From Trebonia kvetii (GTDB lineage: Bacteria; Actinomycetota; Actinomycetes; Streptosporangiales; Streptosporangiaceae): a stretch of DNA of 64,000 nt. Location: NCBI RefSeq assembly GCF_007827045.1, contig NZ_RPFW01000010.1, positions 208,261 through 272,260 on the forward strand, given 5' to 3'. The position numbers and the translations under genes were made by a program. Positions 16,261 to 25,061 of this stretch are shown piece by piece; the first letter of the stretch is position 1, and each line of letters begins with the position of its first letter. The notes beneath the pieces were generated by a model. That model was not told where the DNA came from and did not search any database. It saw only the letters and a program-made list of their open reading frames with translations.

Positions 16261-18837
16261 ATGTTCGAGAGGTTCACCGACCGGGCGCGGCGGGTTGTTG
16301 TCCTGGCGCAAGAAGAAGCCAGGATGCTCAATCACAACTACATTGGCACGGAGCACATCCTCCTCGGTCTCATCCATGAGGGCGAGGGTGTTGCGGCCAA
16401 GGCGCTCGAGTCGCTTGGGATAAGCCTAGAGGCGGTGCGGCAGCAGGTCGAGGAGATCATCGGCCAGGGCCAGCAGGCGCCGTCCGGGCACATTCCATTT
16501 ACCCCGCGTGCCAAGAAGGTGCTTGAGCTTTCGCTGCGTGAGGCGCTGCAGCTCGGTCACAACTACATCGGAACCGAGCACATCCTGCTTGGCTTGATCC
16601 GTGAGGGCGACGGTGTTGCCGCTCAGGTCCTTGTCAAGCTTGGCGCGGACCTGAACAGGGTCCGCCAGCAGGTCATCCAGCTGCTCCACGGATACCAGGG
16701 CAAGGAGCCGACATCGGCCGCCGCCGGCAGCACCGAGGCGGCGCCGTCCACCTCGCTCGTGCTCGACCAGTTCGGCCGCAACCTGACCCAGGGCGCGCGT
16801 GAGGGCAAGCTCGACCCGGTGATCGGCCGGGAGAAGGAAATCGAGCGGGTCATGCAGGTGCTGTCCCGCCGCACCAAGAACAACCCGGTCCTCGTCGGCG
16901 CCCCCGGTGTCGGCAAGACCGCGGTGGTCGAGGGGCTCGCGCAGAAGATTGTCAAGGGCGAGGTCCCTGAGACGATCAAGGACAAGCAGCTGTACACCCT
17001 CGACCTGGGCGCGCTCGTCGCCGGTTCCCGCTACCGCGGTGACTTCGAGGAGCGGCTGAAGAAGGTGCTCAAGGAGATTCGCACTCGCGGCGACATCATC
17101 CTGTTCATCGACGAGATCCACACCCTGGTCGGTGCGGGCGCGGCCGAGGGCGCGATCGACGCGGCGTCCATACTCAAGCCCATGCTCGCCCGTGGTGAGC
17201 TGCAGACCATCGGCGCGACCACGCTCGATGAGTACCGCAAGTATCTCGAGAAGGACGCCGCCCTCGAGCGCCGCTTCCAGCCGATCCAGGTCGCGGAGCC
17301 GACCATCGCGCACACCATCGAGATCCTCAAGGGCCTGCGCGACCGGTACGAGGCGCACCACCGGGTGTCCATCACCGACGGCGCCCTGGTGGCATCGGCG
17401 CAGCTCGCGGACCGCTACATCAGCGACCGCTTCCTGCCGGACAAGGCGATCGACCTGATCGACGAGGCCGGGTCGCGGATGCGGATCCGCCGCATGACGG
17501 CTCCGCCGGACCTGCGGGAGTACGACGAGAAGATCGCCCAGGTCCGCAAGGAGAAGGAGTCGGCCATCGACTCCCAGGACTTCGAGAAGGCGGCCGCGCT
17601 CCGGGACACGGAGAAGCAGCTGCTTGCCAAGAAGGCCACCAGGGAGAAGGAATGGAAGGCCGGCGACATGGATGTCGTCGCCGAGGTCAACGAGGAGCTC
17701 ATCGCTGAGGTTCTCGCGACCGCGACAGGCATTCCCGTCTTCAAGCTCACCGAGGAGGAGTCGCAGCGGCTGCTCCGCATGGAGGACGAGCTGCACAAGC
17801 GGGTCATCGGGCAGAACGACGCCATCAAGGCGCTGTCGCAGGCCATCAGGCGTACCCGCGCCGGCCTGAAGGACCCGAAGCGGCCCGGCGGGTCGTTCAT
17901 CTTCGCCGGCCCGTCAGGCGTCGGCAAGACCGAGCTGTCGAAGACGCTCGCGGAGTTCCTGTTCGGCGACGAGGACTCGCTGATCATGCTCGACATGTCC
18001 GAGTACATGGAGAAGCACACGGTCTCCCGGCTGTTCGGCTCCCCGCCCGGCTATGTCGGCTACGAGGAGGGCGGCCAGCTCACCGAGAAGGTCCGCCGCA
18101 AGCCGTTCTCCGTGGTCCTGTTCGACGAGATCGAGAAGGCCCACCCGGACATCTTCAACTCGCTGCTGCAGATCCTTGAGGACGGGCGCCTCACCGACGC
18201 GCAGGGCCGCATGGTGGACTTCAAGAACACCGTGATCATCATGACCACGAACCTGGGGACGAAGGACATCTCCAAGGGCGTGTCGGTGGGCTTCGCCCGG
18301 GCCGGCGAGAGCCGCGGGTCCTACGATCGGATGAAGACGAAGGTCGGCGAGGAGCTCAAGCAGCACTTCCGGCCCGAGTTCCTCAACCGCGTCGACGACA
18401 TCATCGTGTTCCACCAGCTGGATCAGAGCGAGATCTTCGAGATCGTCGACCTGATGATGGCCAAGCTCGACGACCGGCTCAAGGACCGCGACATGGGCAT
18501 CGAGCTCCAGCCTGCGGCGAAGAAGCTGCTGTCCGAGCGCGGGTACGACCCGGTGCTCGGCGCGCGGCCGCTGCGCCGGACCATCCAGCGGGAGATCGAG
18601 GACATGCTGTCGGAGAAGATCCTGTTCGGTGAGCTCCGGCCGGGGACGATCGTGACGGTCGACACCGAAGGCACCGGCGAGGAGGCGAAGTTCACCTTCA
18701 GCAGCCGGCCCAAGCCCGACTCGGTGCCCGACGCGGCGGCGCTGGTCGCCGCCACGGCGAGCGAGCCGGTGAGCGGGACCAACCCGACCAGCTCGTCGTC
18801 GGGCGACGGCCCGGGTACCGCCCAGGCAGTCGGCTAA
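16261..18837 (+). CDS. clpC: ATP-dependent Clp protease ATP-binding subunit ClpC
   Basis: ClpC is the essential AAA+ unfoldase that feeds ClpP. In order it has two N-terminal Clp_N repeats (MFERFTDRARRVVVLAQEEA and the copy at about residues 80-145), AAA-1 with Walker A GAPGVGKT, the UVR coiled-coil region (IDSQDFEKAAALRDTEKQLL, about residues 440-460), AAA-2 with Walker A GPSGVGKT and the C-terminal D2-small domain. The length of 858 aa is typical. I chose ATG 16261 with GAGGAGAG about 8 bases upstream; the frame extends further upstream without homology. A strong terminator follows. Confidence 0.97.
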   Translation: MFERFTDRARRVVVLAQEEARMLNHNYIGTEHILLGLIHEGEGVAAKALESLGISLEAVRQQVEEIIGQGQQAPSGHIPFTPRAKKVLELSLREALQLGHNYIGTEHILLGLIREGDGVAAQVLVKLGADLNRVRQQVIQLLHGYQGKEPTSAAAGSTEAAPSTSLVLDQFGRNLTQGAREGKLDPVIGREKEIERVMQVLSRRTKNNPVLVGAPGVGKTAVVEGLAQKIVKGEVPETIKDKQLYTLDLGALVAGSRYRGDFEERLKKVLKEIRTRGDIILFIDEIHTLVGAGAAEGAIDAASILKPMLARGELQTIGATTLDEYRKYLEKDAALERRFQPIQVAEPTIAHTIEILKGLRDRYEAHHRVSITDGALVASAQLADRYISDRFLPDKAIDLIDEAGSRMRIRRMTAPPDLREYDEKIAQVRKEKESAIDSQDFEKAAALRDTEKQLLAKKATREKEWKAGDMDVVAEVNEELIAEVLATATGIPVFKLTEEESQRLLRMEDELHKRVIGQNDAIKALSQAIRRTRAGLKDPKRPGGSFIFAGPSGVGKTELSKTLAEFLFGDEDSLIMLDMSEYMEKHTVSRLFGSPPGYVGYEEGGQLTEKVRRKPFSVVLFDEIEKAHPDIFNSLLQILEDGRLTDAQGRMVDFKNTVIIMTTNLGTKDISKGVSVGFARAGESRGSYDRMKTKVGEELKQHFRPEFLNRVDDIIVFHQLDQSEIFEIVDLMMAKLDDRLKDRDMGIELQPAAKKLLSERGYDPVLGARPLRRTIQREIEDMLSEKILFGELRPGTIVTVDTEGTGEEAKFTFSSRPKPDSVPDAAALVAATASEPVSGTNPTSSSSGDGPGTAQAVG

Positions 18838-18851
18838 CGGCTCAGTCCGCA

Positions 18852-18899
18852 AACGCGAAGCGGGCCGGGGACATCACGTCCCCGGCCCGCTTTCGCGTT
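18852..18899 (+). terminator. Strong terminator after clpC
   Basis: The arms 18852-18872 and 18878-18899 pair over 21 bp with a single bulged A and a 5-base loop. The inner part is GCGGGCCGGGGAC with its complement. It starts 15 bases after the clpC stop and separates it from convergent mutY. Confidence 0.85.
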
Positions 18900-18961
18900 C
18901 CGCTGTCCCGCGCCGAGGTCGGGTGCGGCGGGCGGGCCCGACGGATTCAAGCCCGGCGGAT

Positions 18962-19831
18962 TCAGGCGGGCAGGGCGAAGCGGCCATCGGGCAGCGGGTC
19001 GACGAGGCCGTCCGCCACCAGGCCGTCGAGGGCCCTGGCGCGCTGTACCGCGTCCGGCCACACGGCGTCCAGGCGGGCCTGCGTGACCGGCTCCCGTGAG
19101 TCTCGCAGCACCGCGAGCAGGCGGCCGCGGCACTGCCTGTCAGTGCCCTCGTAAGACTGCGCCGCCGGGCGCACGGGAGCCGCGGGCCGGCCCGCGGCGA
19201 GCCAGGCGCAGGCCGCGGTCACCGGGCACTCCTCGCAGCGCGGCGCCGCCGCGGTACAAGTCAGCGCGCCCAGTTCCATGACGGCGACCGACCAGCGCGC
19301 CGCCACCGCCTCGTCCTGCGGCAGCAGCGATTCCGCTAGCCGGTACTCGGCGGCAGACGGCTGGGCGCCCGGGAACTCGCGTCCGGTCTCCACCCGGGCC
19401 AGGACCCTGCGGACGTTCGTGTCGAGGACCGCGTGCCTGCCGCCGAAGACGAAGACGGCTACCGCGGCGGCCGTGTACGCGCCGATGCCGGGCAGCGCGA
19501 GCAGCTGCTCCCGCGTCGTCGGAAGCTCGCCCGCGTACTTCTTCGTCACGATCGTGGCCGTCTCGTGCAGCCGCAGCGCACGCCGGGGATAGCCGAGCCG
19601 GCCCCACTGGCGGACAGCCTCGCCTGGCGCGTCGGCGGCCAGTGCCGCTGGCGTGGGCCAGCGGGCGAGCCAAGCCTGATAGGCGGGCAGTACCCGGCTG
19701 ACTGGTGTCTGCTGCAGCATGATCTCGCTGACCAGCACCGCCCACGGCGACACGCCGGGCGCCCGCCACGGAAGATCGCGCGCGTGCTGCGCGTACCAGC
19801 CGAGCACCCGGTCGGCGTAAGGCGAGGACAT
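18962..19831 (-). CDS. mutY: A/G-specific adenine glycosylase MutY
   Basis: MutY removes adenine mispaired with 8-oxoguanine. The helix-hairpin-helix motif is LPGIGAYTAAAV, the catalytic Glu lies in SEIMLQQTPV and the catalytic Asp in VLDTNVRRV. Four cysteines spaced C-x6-C-x2-C-x5-C (from CTAAAPRCEEC) bind the 4Fe-4S cluster. The C-terminal Nudix-like recognition domain of E. coli MutY is replaced by a short winged-helix-like end; the total is 289 aa. The start ATG 19831 (MSSPYADRVLGWYAQ) is preferred over a frame extension into the adjacent repeat. Confidence 0.95.
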   Translation of the reverse strand: MSSPYADRVLGWYAQHARDLPWRAPGVSPWAVLVSEIMLQQTPVSRVLPAYQAWLARWPTPAALAADAPGEAVRQWGRLGYPRRALRLHETATIVTKKYAGELPTTREQLLALPGIGAYTAAAVAVFVFGGRHAVLDTNVRRVLARVETGREFPGAQPSAAEYRLAESLLPQDEAVAARWSVAVMELGALTCTAAAPRCEECPVTAACAWLAAGRPAAPVRPAAQSYEGTDRQCRGRLLAVLRDSREPVTQARLDAVWPDAVQRARALDGLVADGLVDPLPDGRFALPA

Positions 19832-19844
19832 GAGGAAATTATCG

Positions 19845-20027
19845 CCGTTCCTGCGGACCGATCGCAAAGGACGCGATCGTATCGGGTCCGCAGGAACGGC
19901 CTGTCTCCGGGGGGTCGTCCCCCCGTACCCCCCGGCTGGCTAGCGCGCGATCGCAAAAGGCGCCATCGTATCGCGCGCTAGCCAGCCGCATTTCTCCCGG
20001 GGGGACGACCCCCCGTACCCCCCGATG
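19845..20027. repeat. Tandem pair of composite hairpin repeats with covarying arms
   Basis: Copy one: arms 19845-19862 and 19881-19899 (18 bp, one bulge) enclose the 18-base loop CGCAAAGGACGCGATCGT. Copy two: arms 19934-19951 and 19970-19987 (18 bp, perfect) enclose CGCAAAAGGCGCCATCGT. The arm sequences are unrelated (CCGTTCCTGCGGACC against GGCTGGCTAGCGCGC) while the loops are nearly the same. Each copy is followed by a G-run/C-run hairpin (CCGGGGGG, 4 bases, CCCCCCGTACCCCCC). The pair fills the gap between mutY and the next gene. Confidence 0.85.
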
Positions 20028-20111
20028 TCCGCCTGGCGGCGGACGGCGGAGCGCGCGAGGGGCCGGCGCGTCCTACCGAGGGCTAGGCGTGAGGGATCGC
20101 ATACTTAGTGG

Positions 20112-20870
20112 ATGTGGATGGATGCGGAGCGTGATGATGAGGGGTTTGGCAAGGACAGCGACGCATCGGATGAGGGCGCCTGGGACCTGACGGATTACGG
20201 GGCTTACTGGCGGCGCAGGTTCTTGATTCTCTGCGCCGGGGTGGTCGCGCTCGGGGTATGCGCCTGGCTGCTTCCCGGAGCTCGCCAGGCCCACAGCACC
20301 TCGGCCACGGCGCCGGAGTCCATGGCGGCCGCCGCCACCCGTCAGTCGCTGCCTCCGGCCGCGTACGGGCCGGCGTGGTCGAGTCCCACGCCGTCTCCTT
20401 CGCCGAGCCCCTCGCCGGCGGATTCGGCGAAGCTCGCGACTGCCACTTCCACCGCGGACGGCAACGCGGGTGCCGCCTGCGCGCCCGCCGACATCGTGCT
20501 CAGCCTGTTCACCGGCCAGGCGAGCTATGACCAGAAGGCGCGGCCGCGATTCAACGTCTACGCCGTGTCAACCGCCGCGCCCGGCTGCACGCTGACCTAC
20601 GGTTCCGGCGCGGTGCAGGTGATCGTCACCAGTCAGGGTCACGTGGTGTGGAACTCGGCCGCATGCGACCCGCCTGCTGCCAAGCCGGTGCGGTTCACGC
20701 TCGGCGTGCCACAGCTGCTGACCGTGACCTGGAATCGCAAGGCAGCGAGGCCGGCGGGCTGCGCGGGCTCCCTGCCAGCCGGCTTCACCGGCACCCTGCG
20801 GGCCGTTGCCCAGAGCCATGGCCAGTCCAGCCCGGTCCGCACCTTCAAGATCGCCAAGCAACGTGCCTAG
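20112..20870 (+). CDS. Single-pass membrane protein with extracytoplasmic domain (hypothetical)
   Basis: A 252-aa protein with an acidic cytosolic N-terminus (about 37 residues), one membrane helix (FLILCAGVVALGVCAWLLPG, residues 39-58), a Ser/Pro-rich linker (PTPSPSPSPSPADS) and an extracytoplasmic beta-rich domain. The domain has four cysteines that could form two disulfides (ACAPADIV, GCTLTY, ACDPP, GCAGSL). Its place between mutY and radA resembles that of a membrane protein gene in M. tuberculosis. The function is unknown. Its stop overlaps the radA stop (20867-20870) on the other strand. ATG 20112 or 20118 may be used. Confidence 0.75.
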   Translation: MWMDAERDDEGFGKDSDASDEGAWDLTDYGAYWRRRFLILCAGVVALGVCAWLLPGARQAHSTSATAPESMAAAATRQSLPPAAYGPAWSSPTPSPSPSPSPADSAKLATATSTADGNAGAACAPADIVLSLFTGQASYDQKARPRFNVYAVSTAAPGCTLTYGSGAVQVIVTSQGHVVWNSAACDPPAAKPVRFTLGVPQLLTVTWNRKAARPAGCAGSLPAGFTGTLRAVAQSHGQSSPVRTFKIAKQRA

Positions 20871-22270
20871 CCGCGGAAGGCCGCCTTGAGCGCCTCTCGC
20901 ACGTCTTCCACCTCGATGATCTCCACCGCGGACCCGGAGGAGGAGCCGCCGGTAGAACCGGCGGGCACAATCGCCTGGCGGAAACCCATCCGCTCGGCCT
21001 CCGCCACCCGACGGGGCACGCCCGCGACGTTGCGCACCTCTCCGGCGAGGCCCACCTCACCGACCACGATCATCCCCTGGGGGAGGGACAGGTTGGCCAC
21101 TGAGCTCGCGATGGCGAGTGCCACGGCCAGGTCGACCGACGGCTCGGTGAGCCTTACGCCGCCAACGGTCGCCGCATAGATGTCCGACTTCCCGACCTTG
21201 ACATCGGCACGGCGCTGCAGCACCGCGAGCACCATGCCGATCCGTGACGCGTCGAGTCCCGAGGTCACCCGGCGCGGCACCTCGAGCACCGAGTGGCCCA
21301 CAAGGGCCTGCACCTCGGCGAGCAGCGGCCGCCGCCCCTCCAGGGTGACGGTGACGCAGGTACCTGGCACCGGCTCACGGTGCCTGGACAGGAACAGGCC
21401 GCTCGGATCGGCCAGGCCGATCAGGCCGTACTCGCCGAGGTCGAAGCAGCCGACCTCGTCGGTCGGGCCGTAGCGGTTCTTCATCGCGCGGACCATCCGC
21501 AGCCGCGAGTGCCTGTCGCCCTCGAAGTGCAGCACCACGTCGACCAGATGCTCAAGGGTGCGCGGGCCCGCGACCGAGCCGTCCTTGGTGACATGACCGA
21601 CCAGGATGGTCGCCATGGCCTTGTCCTTGGCCACCGCGGTCAGCGCGGCCGCCACCTCGCGAACCTGGGTCACGCCGCCCGGCACGCCGTCGACGTCGCC
21701 CGCGGCGATGGTCTGCACCGAGTCGATGATCAGCAGCCTCGGCTGGACCGCCGACACATGGGTGATGATCGCGTCGAGGTCCGTCTCCGCCGCCAGATAG
21801 AGGTTCTCGTGCACGGCGCCGATCCGGTCCGCGCGCAGCCGCACCTGGGCGGCGGACTCCTCTCCGGTGATGTAGAGCACCGGACCCGACGCGGCGACAA
21901 GCGCACCCGCCTCCAGCAGCAGTGTCGACTTGCCCACGCCGGGCTCGCCCGCGATGAGCAGCACCGCGCCGGGAACGAGTCCGCCGCCGAGGACCCGGTC
22001 AAGCTCGTCGAGGCCGGTCGGCCGCGCGGCGGCGTGCGCCGCGTCGACCTGGCCTATCGGCGTCGCCGCGGTGGAAACCGGGCCGCCGCCGAGCCGTGCG
22101 CCGCCTCCCGCGCCCGCGTAGCCCGCGGCCCTGATCCCGGCCCGGACAAGGCGGGGCACCGCCGTCTCCTCGACGGTGCCCCATGCCTGGCATTCGCCGC
22201 ACCGGCCGACCCACTTCGCCGCCTGCCAGCCGCACTCGGAGCACCGGAAGGCCGCCGTCGACTTTGCCAT
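20867..22270 (-). CDS. radA: DNA repair protein RadA
   Basis: RadA is a RecA-like, DnaB-like helicase that drives branch migration in recombination. The N-terminal zinc finger is CSECGWQAAKWVGRCGEC. Walker A is GEPGVGKS, the RadA-specific KNRYGPTDEVG motif is present, and a C-terminal Lon-protease-like domain covers about residues 290-467 (SDIYAATVGGVRLTEPSVDLAVA). The start ATG 22270 (MAKSTAAFRC) was chosen because the sequence upstream has no homology. The length is 467 aa. disA, the usual neighbour, is absent. Confidence 0.96.
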   Translation of the reverse strand: MAKSTAAFRCSECGWQAAKWVGRCGECQAWGTVEETAVPRLVRAGIRAAGYAGAGGGARLGGGPVSTAATPIGQVDAAHAAARPTGLDELDRVLGGGLVPGAVLLIAGEPGVGKSTLLLEAGALVAASGPVLYITGEESAAQVRLRADRIGAVHENLYLAAETDLDAIITHVSAVQPRLLIIDSVQTIAAGDVDGVPGGVTQVREVAAALTAVAKDKAMATILVGHVTKDGSVAGPRTLEHLVDVVLHFEGDRHSRLRMVRAMKNRYGPTDEVGCFDLGEYGLIGLADPSGLFLSRHREPVPGTCVTVTLEGRRPLLAEVQALVGHSVLEVPRRVTSGLDASRIGMVLAVLQRRADVKVGKSDIYAATVGGVRLTEPSVDLAVALAIASSVANLSLPQGMIVVGEVGLAGEVRNVAGVPRRVAEAERMGFRQAIVPAGSTGGSSSGSAVEIIEVEDVREALKAAFRG

Positions 22271-22355
22271 GACCGCACCATATCGGCGGGCACCGACATT
22301 CGGATTGCGGAATAAGCTGGGTCTACGACTGCCGCACGGAGGAGGGACGAAGGCG

Positions 22356-23171
22356 TTGCCAGGACTGCCAGCGATTCCCGTCGTGCTTTCCACCTCGTCC
22401 GTCTATCCGGAGCGGACCACCGACGCGTTCGCCGCCGCCGCGCGGCTCGGCTATGACGGGCTCGAGGTGATGGTCTACACGGACCCGGTGAGCCAGTCGG
22501 GGGACGCCCTGGCCAGGCTCGTCGACTATCACCAGGTACCAGTGCTCGCGGTGCACGCGCCCGGCCTGCTGCTCACCCAGCTCGTGTGGGGCCGCGAGCC
22601 GTGGGCGAAGCTGGTCCGCGCCAAGGAGCTCGCCGAGCGGCTTGGCGCGAAGACCATCGTGGTGCATCCGCCCTTTCGCTGGCAGCGGGAGTACACCCGC
22701 GGCTTCGAGGAGGGCATCAGGCGAATGGCGGAAGAGACCGACGTCACCTTCGCGGTGGAGAACATGTTCCCGATCCGTGCCGGTGCCACCGAGGTCTCCG
22801 GCTACGCGCCGCACTGGGATCCGATCAGGCTCGACGTGCCCAACGTGACCCTCGACCTGTCGCACACCGCCGCGAGCGCGTCCGACGCCATCGAGATGGC
22901 CAACGACCTCGGCGCCAGGCTCTCCCACATCCACCTGGCGGACGGCACCGGCGTGTCAAGCGGCCCGGTTCCCGACGAGCACCTGGTCCCAGGGCGCGGA
23001 AAGCAGCCGTGTGCCGAGCTGCTGCGCGGCGTCGCCGCCACCGGCTACCGCGGCATGGTCGTCGCCGAGGTGAACACGCGGCGCGCCGCGACTGCCGAGG
23101 ACAGGCTCGCCGACCTCGCGGAGACGCTTTCCTTCGCGCGGACGCACCTTTCGTCGGTCCCCGTCATCTGA
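22356..23171 (+). CDS. Sugar phosphate isomerase/epimerase (TIM barrel)
   Basis: A 271-aa xylose-isomerase-like TIM-barrel protein. Metal-binding signatures are present: VLAVHAP, IVVHPPFRWQREY, FAVENMFP (Glu ligand), LDLSHTAASASD, LSHIHLADG and VVAEVNTR. The substrate is unknown. I chose TTG 22356 because GGAGGAGGG ends about 10 bases upstream and homology begins at about LPAIPVVLSTSSVYPE; the frame extends upstream into the radA promoter region without features. Divergent from radA with about 85 bases between. Confidence 0.85.
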   Translation: MPGLPAIPVVLSTSSVYPERTTDAFAAAARLGYDGLEVMVYTDPVSQSGDALARLVDYHQVPVLAVHAPGLLLTQLVWGREPWAKLVRAKELAERLGAKTIVVHPPFRWQREYTRGFEEGIRRMAEETDVTFAVENMFPIRAGATEVSGYAPHWDPIRLDVPNVTLDLSHTAASASDAIEMANDLGARLSHIHLADGTGVSSGPVPDEHLVPGRGKQPCAELLRGVAATGYRGMVVAEVNTRRAATAEDRLADLAETLSFARTHLSSVPVI

Positions 23172-23191
23172 CCGCCGGGCGCGTGTAGTGC

Positions 23192-23230
23192 TTGCAGTGG
23201 GTTTGCAATTGCAAGCAGCCGAGCTAGCAT
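23192..23230 (+). promoter_or_regulatory. Promoter with TTGCAATTGCAA palindrome; probable autoregulatory operator, leaderless transcript
   Basis: TTGCAATTGCAA (23203-23214) is a perfect palindrome, and an additional TTGCA half-site lies at 23192-23196. The first TTGCAA can serve as a -35 with TAGCAT (23225-23230) as -10, 16 bases apart. The predicted start of transcription, about 7 bases on, falls at the ATG 23238, so the mRNA would be leaderless. An operator overlapping the -35 of an XRE regulator gene suggests autorepression. Confidence 0.55.
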
Positions 23231-23237
23231 GAAAGTT

Positions 23238-23711
23238 ATGGCGAACATGAACAGCATCGGTGACTACATCAGGCAGCAGCGCGAGCAGGCGAAGATCTCG
23301 CTGCGCCAGCTCGCCGACCAGGCGGGTGTCTCCAACCCCTACCTGAGCCAGATCGAGCGCGGGCTGCGCAAGCCGAGTGCCGAGATCCTGCAGCAGATCG
23401 CCAAGGGGCTGCGCATCTCCGCCGAGGCCCTCTACGTGCAGGCGGGCATTCTCGAGGACCGCCCGGGCGACTCTGGTGTCCGTTCGGCCCTGCTCACCGA
23501 CCCGCAGCTCACCGAGCGGCAGAAGCAGGTCCTTATCGAGATCTACGAGTCATTCCGCAGGGAGAGCCGCGATTCGCACTCCGCCGAGGTCGTCGCGGTG
23601 GTCAGGGACACACCCGCGCCGGAGGAGACGTCCGCTCCAGCCGATAACGCCTGGTCGGCGAGCACTTCCGAGCCTGCCGGCGGCCAGCCTGCCGACGGCG
23701 AGCCCGCGTGA
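23238..23711 (+). CDS. XRE-family transcriptional regulator (Rv0474-like)
   Basis: A 157-aa regulator with an N-terminal helix-turn-helix of the XRE/Cro type (IGDYIRQQREQAKISLRQLADQAGVSNPYLSQIERG, residues 6-41), a helical dimerisation part (LTERQKQVLIEIYESFRRES) and a low-complexity acidic tail. Context (a DUF2516 gene follows) matches the M. tuberculosis Rv0474 neighbourhood, although hbhA, which lies between in Mycobacterium, is missing. I start it at ATG 23238 rather than 23229 because of the promoter position. Confidence 0.85.
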   Translation: MANMNSIGDYIRQQREQAKISLRQLADQAGVSNPYLSQIERGLRKPSAEILQQIAKGLRISAEALYVQAGILEDRPGDSGVRSALLTDPQLTERQKQVLIEIYESFRRESRDSHSAEVVAVVRDTPAPEETSAPADNAWSASTSEPAGGQPADGEPA

Positions 23712-23736
23712 CAGCGGGGGGAGGTAACTTAGTTCC

Positions 23737-24108
23737 GTGGAGTCAGTTCTGGGCAGCGGGGTATACGGCCCGCTCAACTATTTCTTCGTGGCGCTCGCGA
23801 TGGCGGCATTCGTCGTCGAGGCATGGGCGTTCATCGACGCGATCATCAGGCCCAAGTCGGCGTTCGCGGCGGCGGCGACCATGGCCGATAACGCGGCGGG
23901 CCGGCTGACCAAGCCGATCTGGCTGATCATCCTGGGTGTGGCGTTCGTGATTGGGCTGTACTCGGCCGCCTACGGCGGTGCCGTCGGCTTCCTGTCGGTC
24001 CTCGCGTTCGTCGCCGCGGCGGTCTACCTGGCCGGAGTCCGGCCTAAGGTCCGCGAGTACAGCAAGCGCGGCAATCGTTCCTCGGCTGGACCGTACGGCC
24101 CCTGGTAA
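23737..24108 (+). CDS. DUF2516 family membrane protein
   Basis: A 123-aa protein with three predicted membrane helices (about residues 13-36, 61-77, 81-99) and a short basic C-terminus (VRPKVREYSKRGNRSS). It matches the DUF2516 family of actinobacteria; the function is unknown. GTG 23737 is the start, 25 bases after the regulator, and the two genes are probably one unit. A 7-bp inverted repeat (CTGGTAA with TTACCAG) spans its stop and the convergent M56 gene stop and may be a terminator. Confidence 0.85.
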   Translation: MESVLGSGVYGPLNYFFVALAMAAFVVEAWAFIDAIIRPKSAFAAAATMADNAAGRLTKPIWLIILGVAFVIGLYSAAYGGAVGFLSVLAFVAAAVYLAGVRPKVREYSKRGNRSSAGPYGPW

Positions 24109-24113
24109 CCGGG

Positions 24114-25061
24114 CTACGGGATTACCAGCAGCAGCAGGGGCGTAGCTACCAGGACGGCGGCGGCCAGCACGACAGTGGCCTGGGCGGCGCGCGGAAGCGG
24201 CGGCGGCGGTGCGAGCAGCCGGTTGACCCTGGCGGTCAGTTCGCCCTCGGCGGCGGCCAGGGCTCCCGGCGGGGCGCCGTCGCTTCCCGCCGTACCGAAG
24301 CGGAGCAGTGCGGTGGCGAGTTCCCGTGCCAGCAGGCCGCGGACGCGCAGGGCGCGATCGTCGGCCATCATCTCGACGAGCAGCGCGACCGTCCGATAGG
24401 ACTCTGCGATCACCCGGGACTTCGGCAGCGCGCGCCGCAGTGACGTGAACGGGATCAGCACCAGGTCATGCCTGGCCCGCAGGTGGGCGCGCTCGTGCGC
24501 GAGTACCGCGGTCAGTTCGGCCGGTGCGAGCAGGTCAAGGGTGCCGACGCTCACCACGATCTGCGAGCGGATGCCCGGCAGGCAGTACGCGGCTGCCGCC
24601 GGATAGTCGATCACCAGCGCGCCTGGCACCTTGGGATCGCCGTGCGCAAGCAGGGCCAGGAGTTCCCGCTGCCGCCGTCGGGCGGCCACAGCGTCGGCGA
24701 ATGCCATCACCAGAACGCCGCACAGCGCGGTGAGCAGGGCGAATCCGGCGACTAGGGCAGTGAGCCTGATGCAGGTGAGAGCGAGCGGCTGACCGGGTGC
24801 GACAAGCTGACCGTAGGCGAGCCGCCTGGCGAGCGAGGCCAGGCCGCCGGCGACTCCCTGTCGTGTGGGCTGGCCGCTCGCGCCGATCGCGAGGAGTGCG
24901 CCGACCGCGGCGAGGCCGCCGGCTAGGCCGAGGGCCTGCCACAGCAAAATCGCGGCCGCCGGAGACCTGCGCGGCCAGCGCGCGCGCAGCATGCCGCGCG
25001 CGCATCGCACGCTTCCCACGGCGACCGCGGCCAGAAGTACCGCGTCGGCCAGTGCCCCCAT
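24114..25061 (-). CDS. M56-family (BlaR1-like) membrane metalloprotease
   Basis: A 315-aa polytopic membrane protease. The zinc site is HERAH (in AVLAHERAHLRARHDLVL) with a downstream Glu-containing helix (ALLVEMMADDRALR). Hydrophobic helices lie at both ends (for example AAAILLWQALGLAGGLAAVGALLA, and VVLAAAVLVATPLLLLVIP at the C-terminus). No penicillin-binding sensor domain is attached. Paired with a BlaI-type repressor, such proteases cleave or inactivate the repressor on a signal. The ATG at 25061 lies inside the BlaI frame. Confidence 0.88.
   Translation of the reverse strand: MGALADAVLLAAVAVGSVRCARGMLRARWPRRSPAAAILLWQALGLAGGLAAVGALLAIGASGQPTRQGVAGGLASLARRLAYGQLVAPGQPLALTCIRLTALVAGFALLTALCGVLVMAFADAVAARRRQRELLALLAHGDPKVPGALVIDYPAAAAYCLPGIRSQIVVSVGTLDLLAPAELTAVLAHERAHLRARHDLVLIPFTSLRRALPKSRVIAESYRTVALLVEMMADDRALRVRGLLARELATALLRFGTAGSDGAPPGALAAAEGELTARVNRLLAPPPPLPRAAQATVVLAAAVLVATPLLLLVIP

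Noticed and set aside
21293..22315. 340-codon plus-strand open frame opposite radA
   Set aside because: Arg/His/Gly-rich noise antisense to RadA's conserved motifs; no signal or domain.
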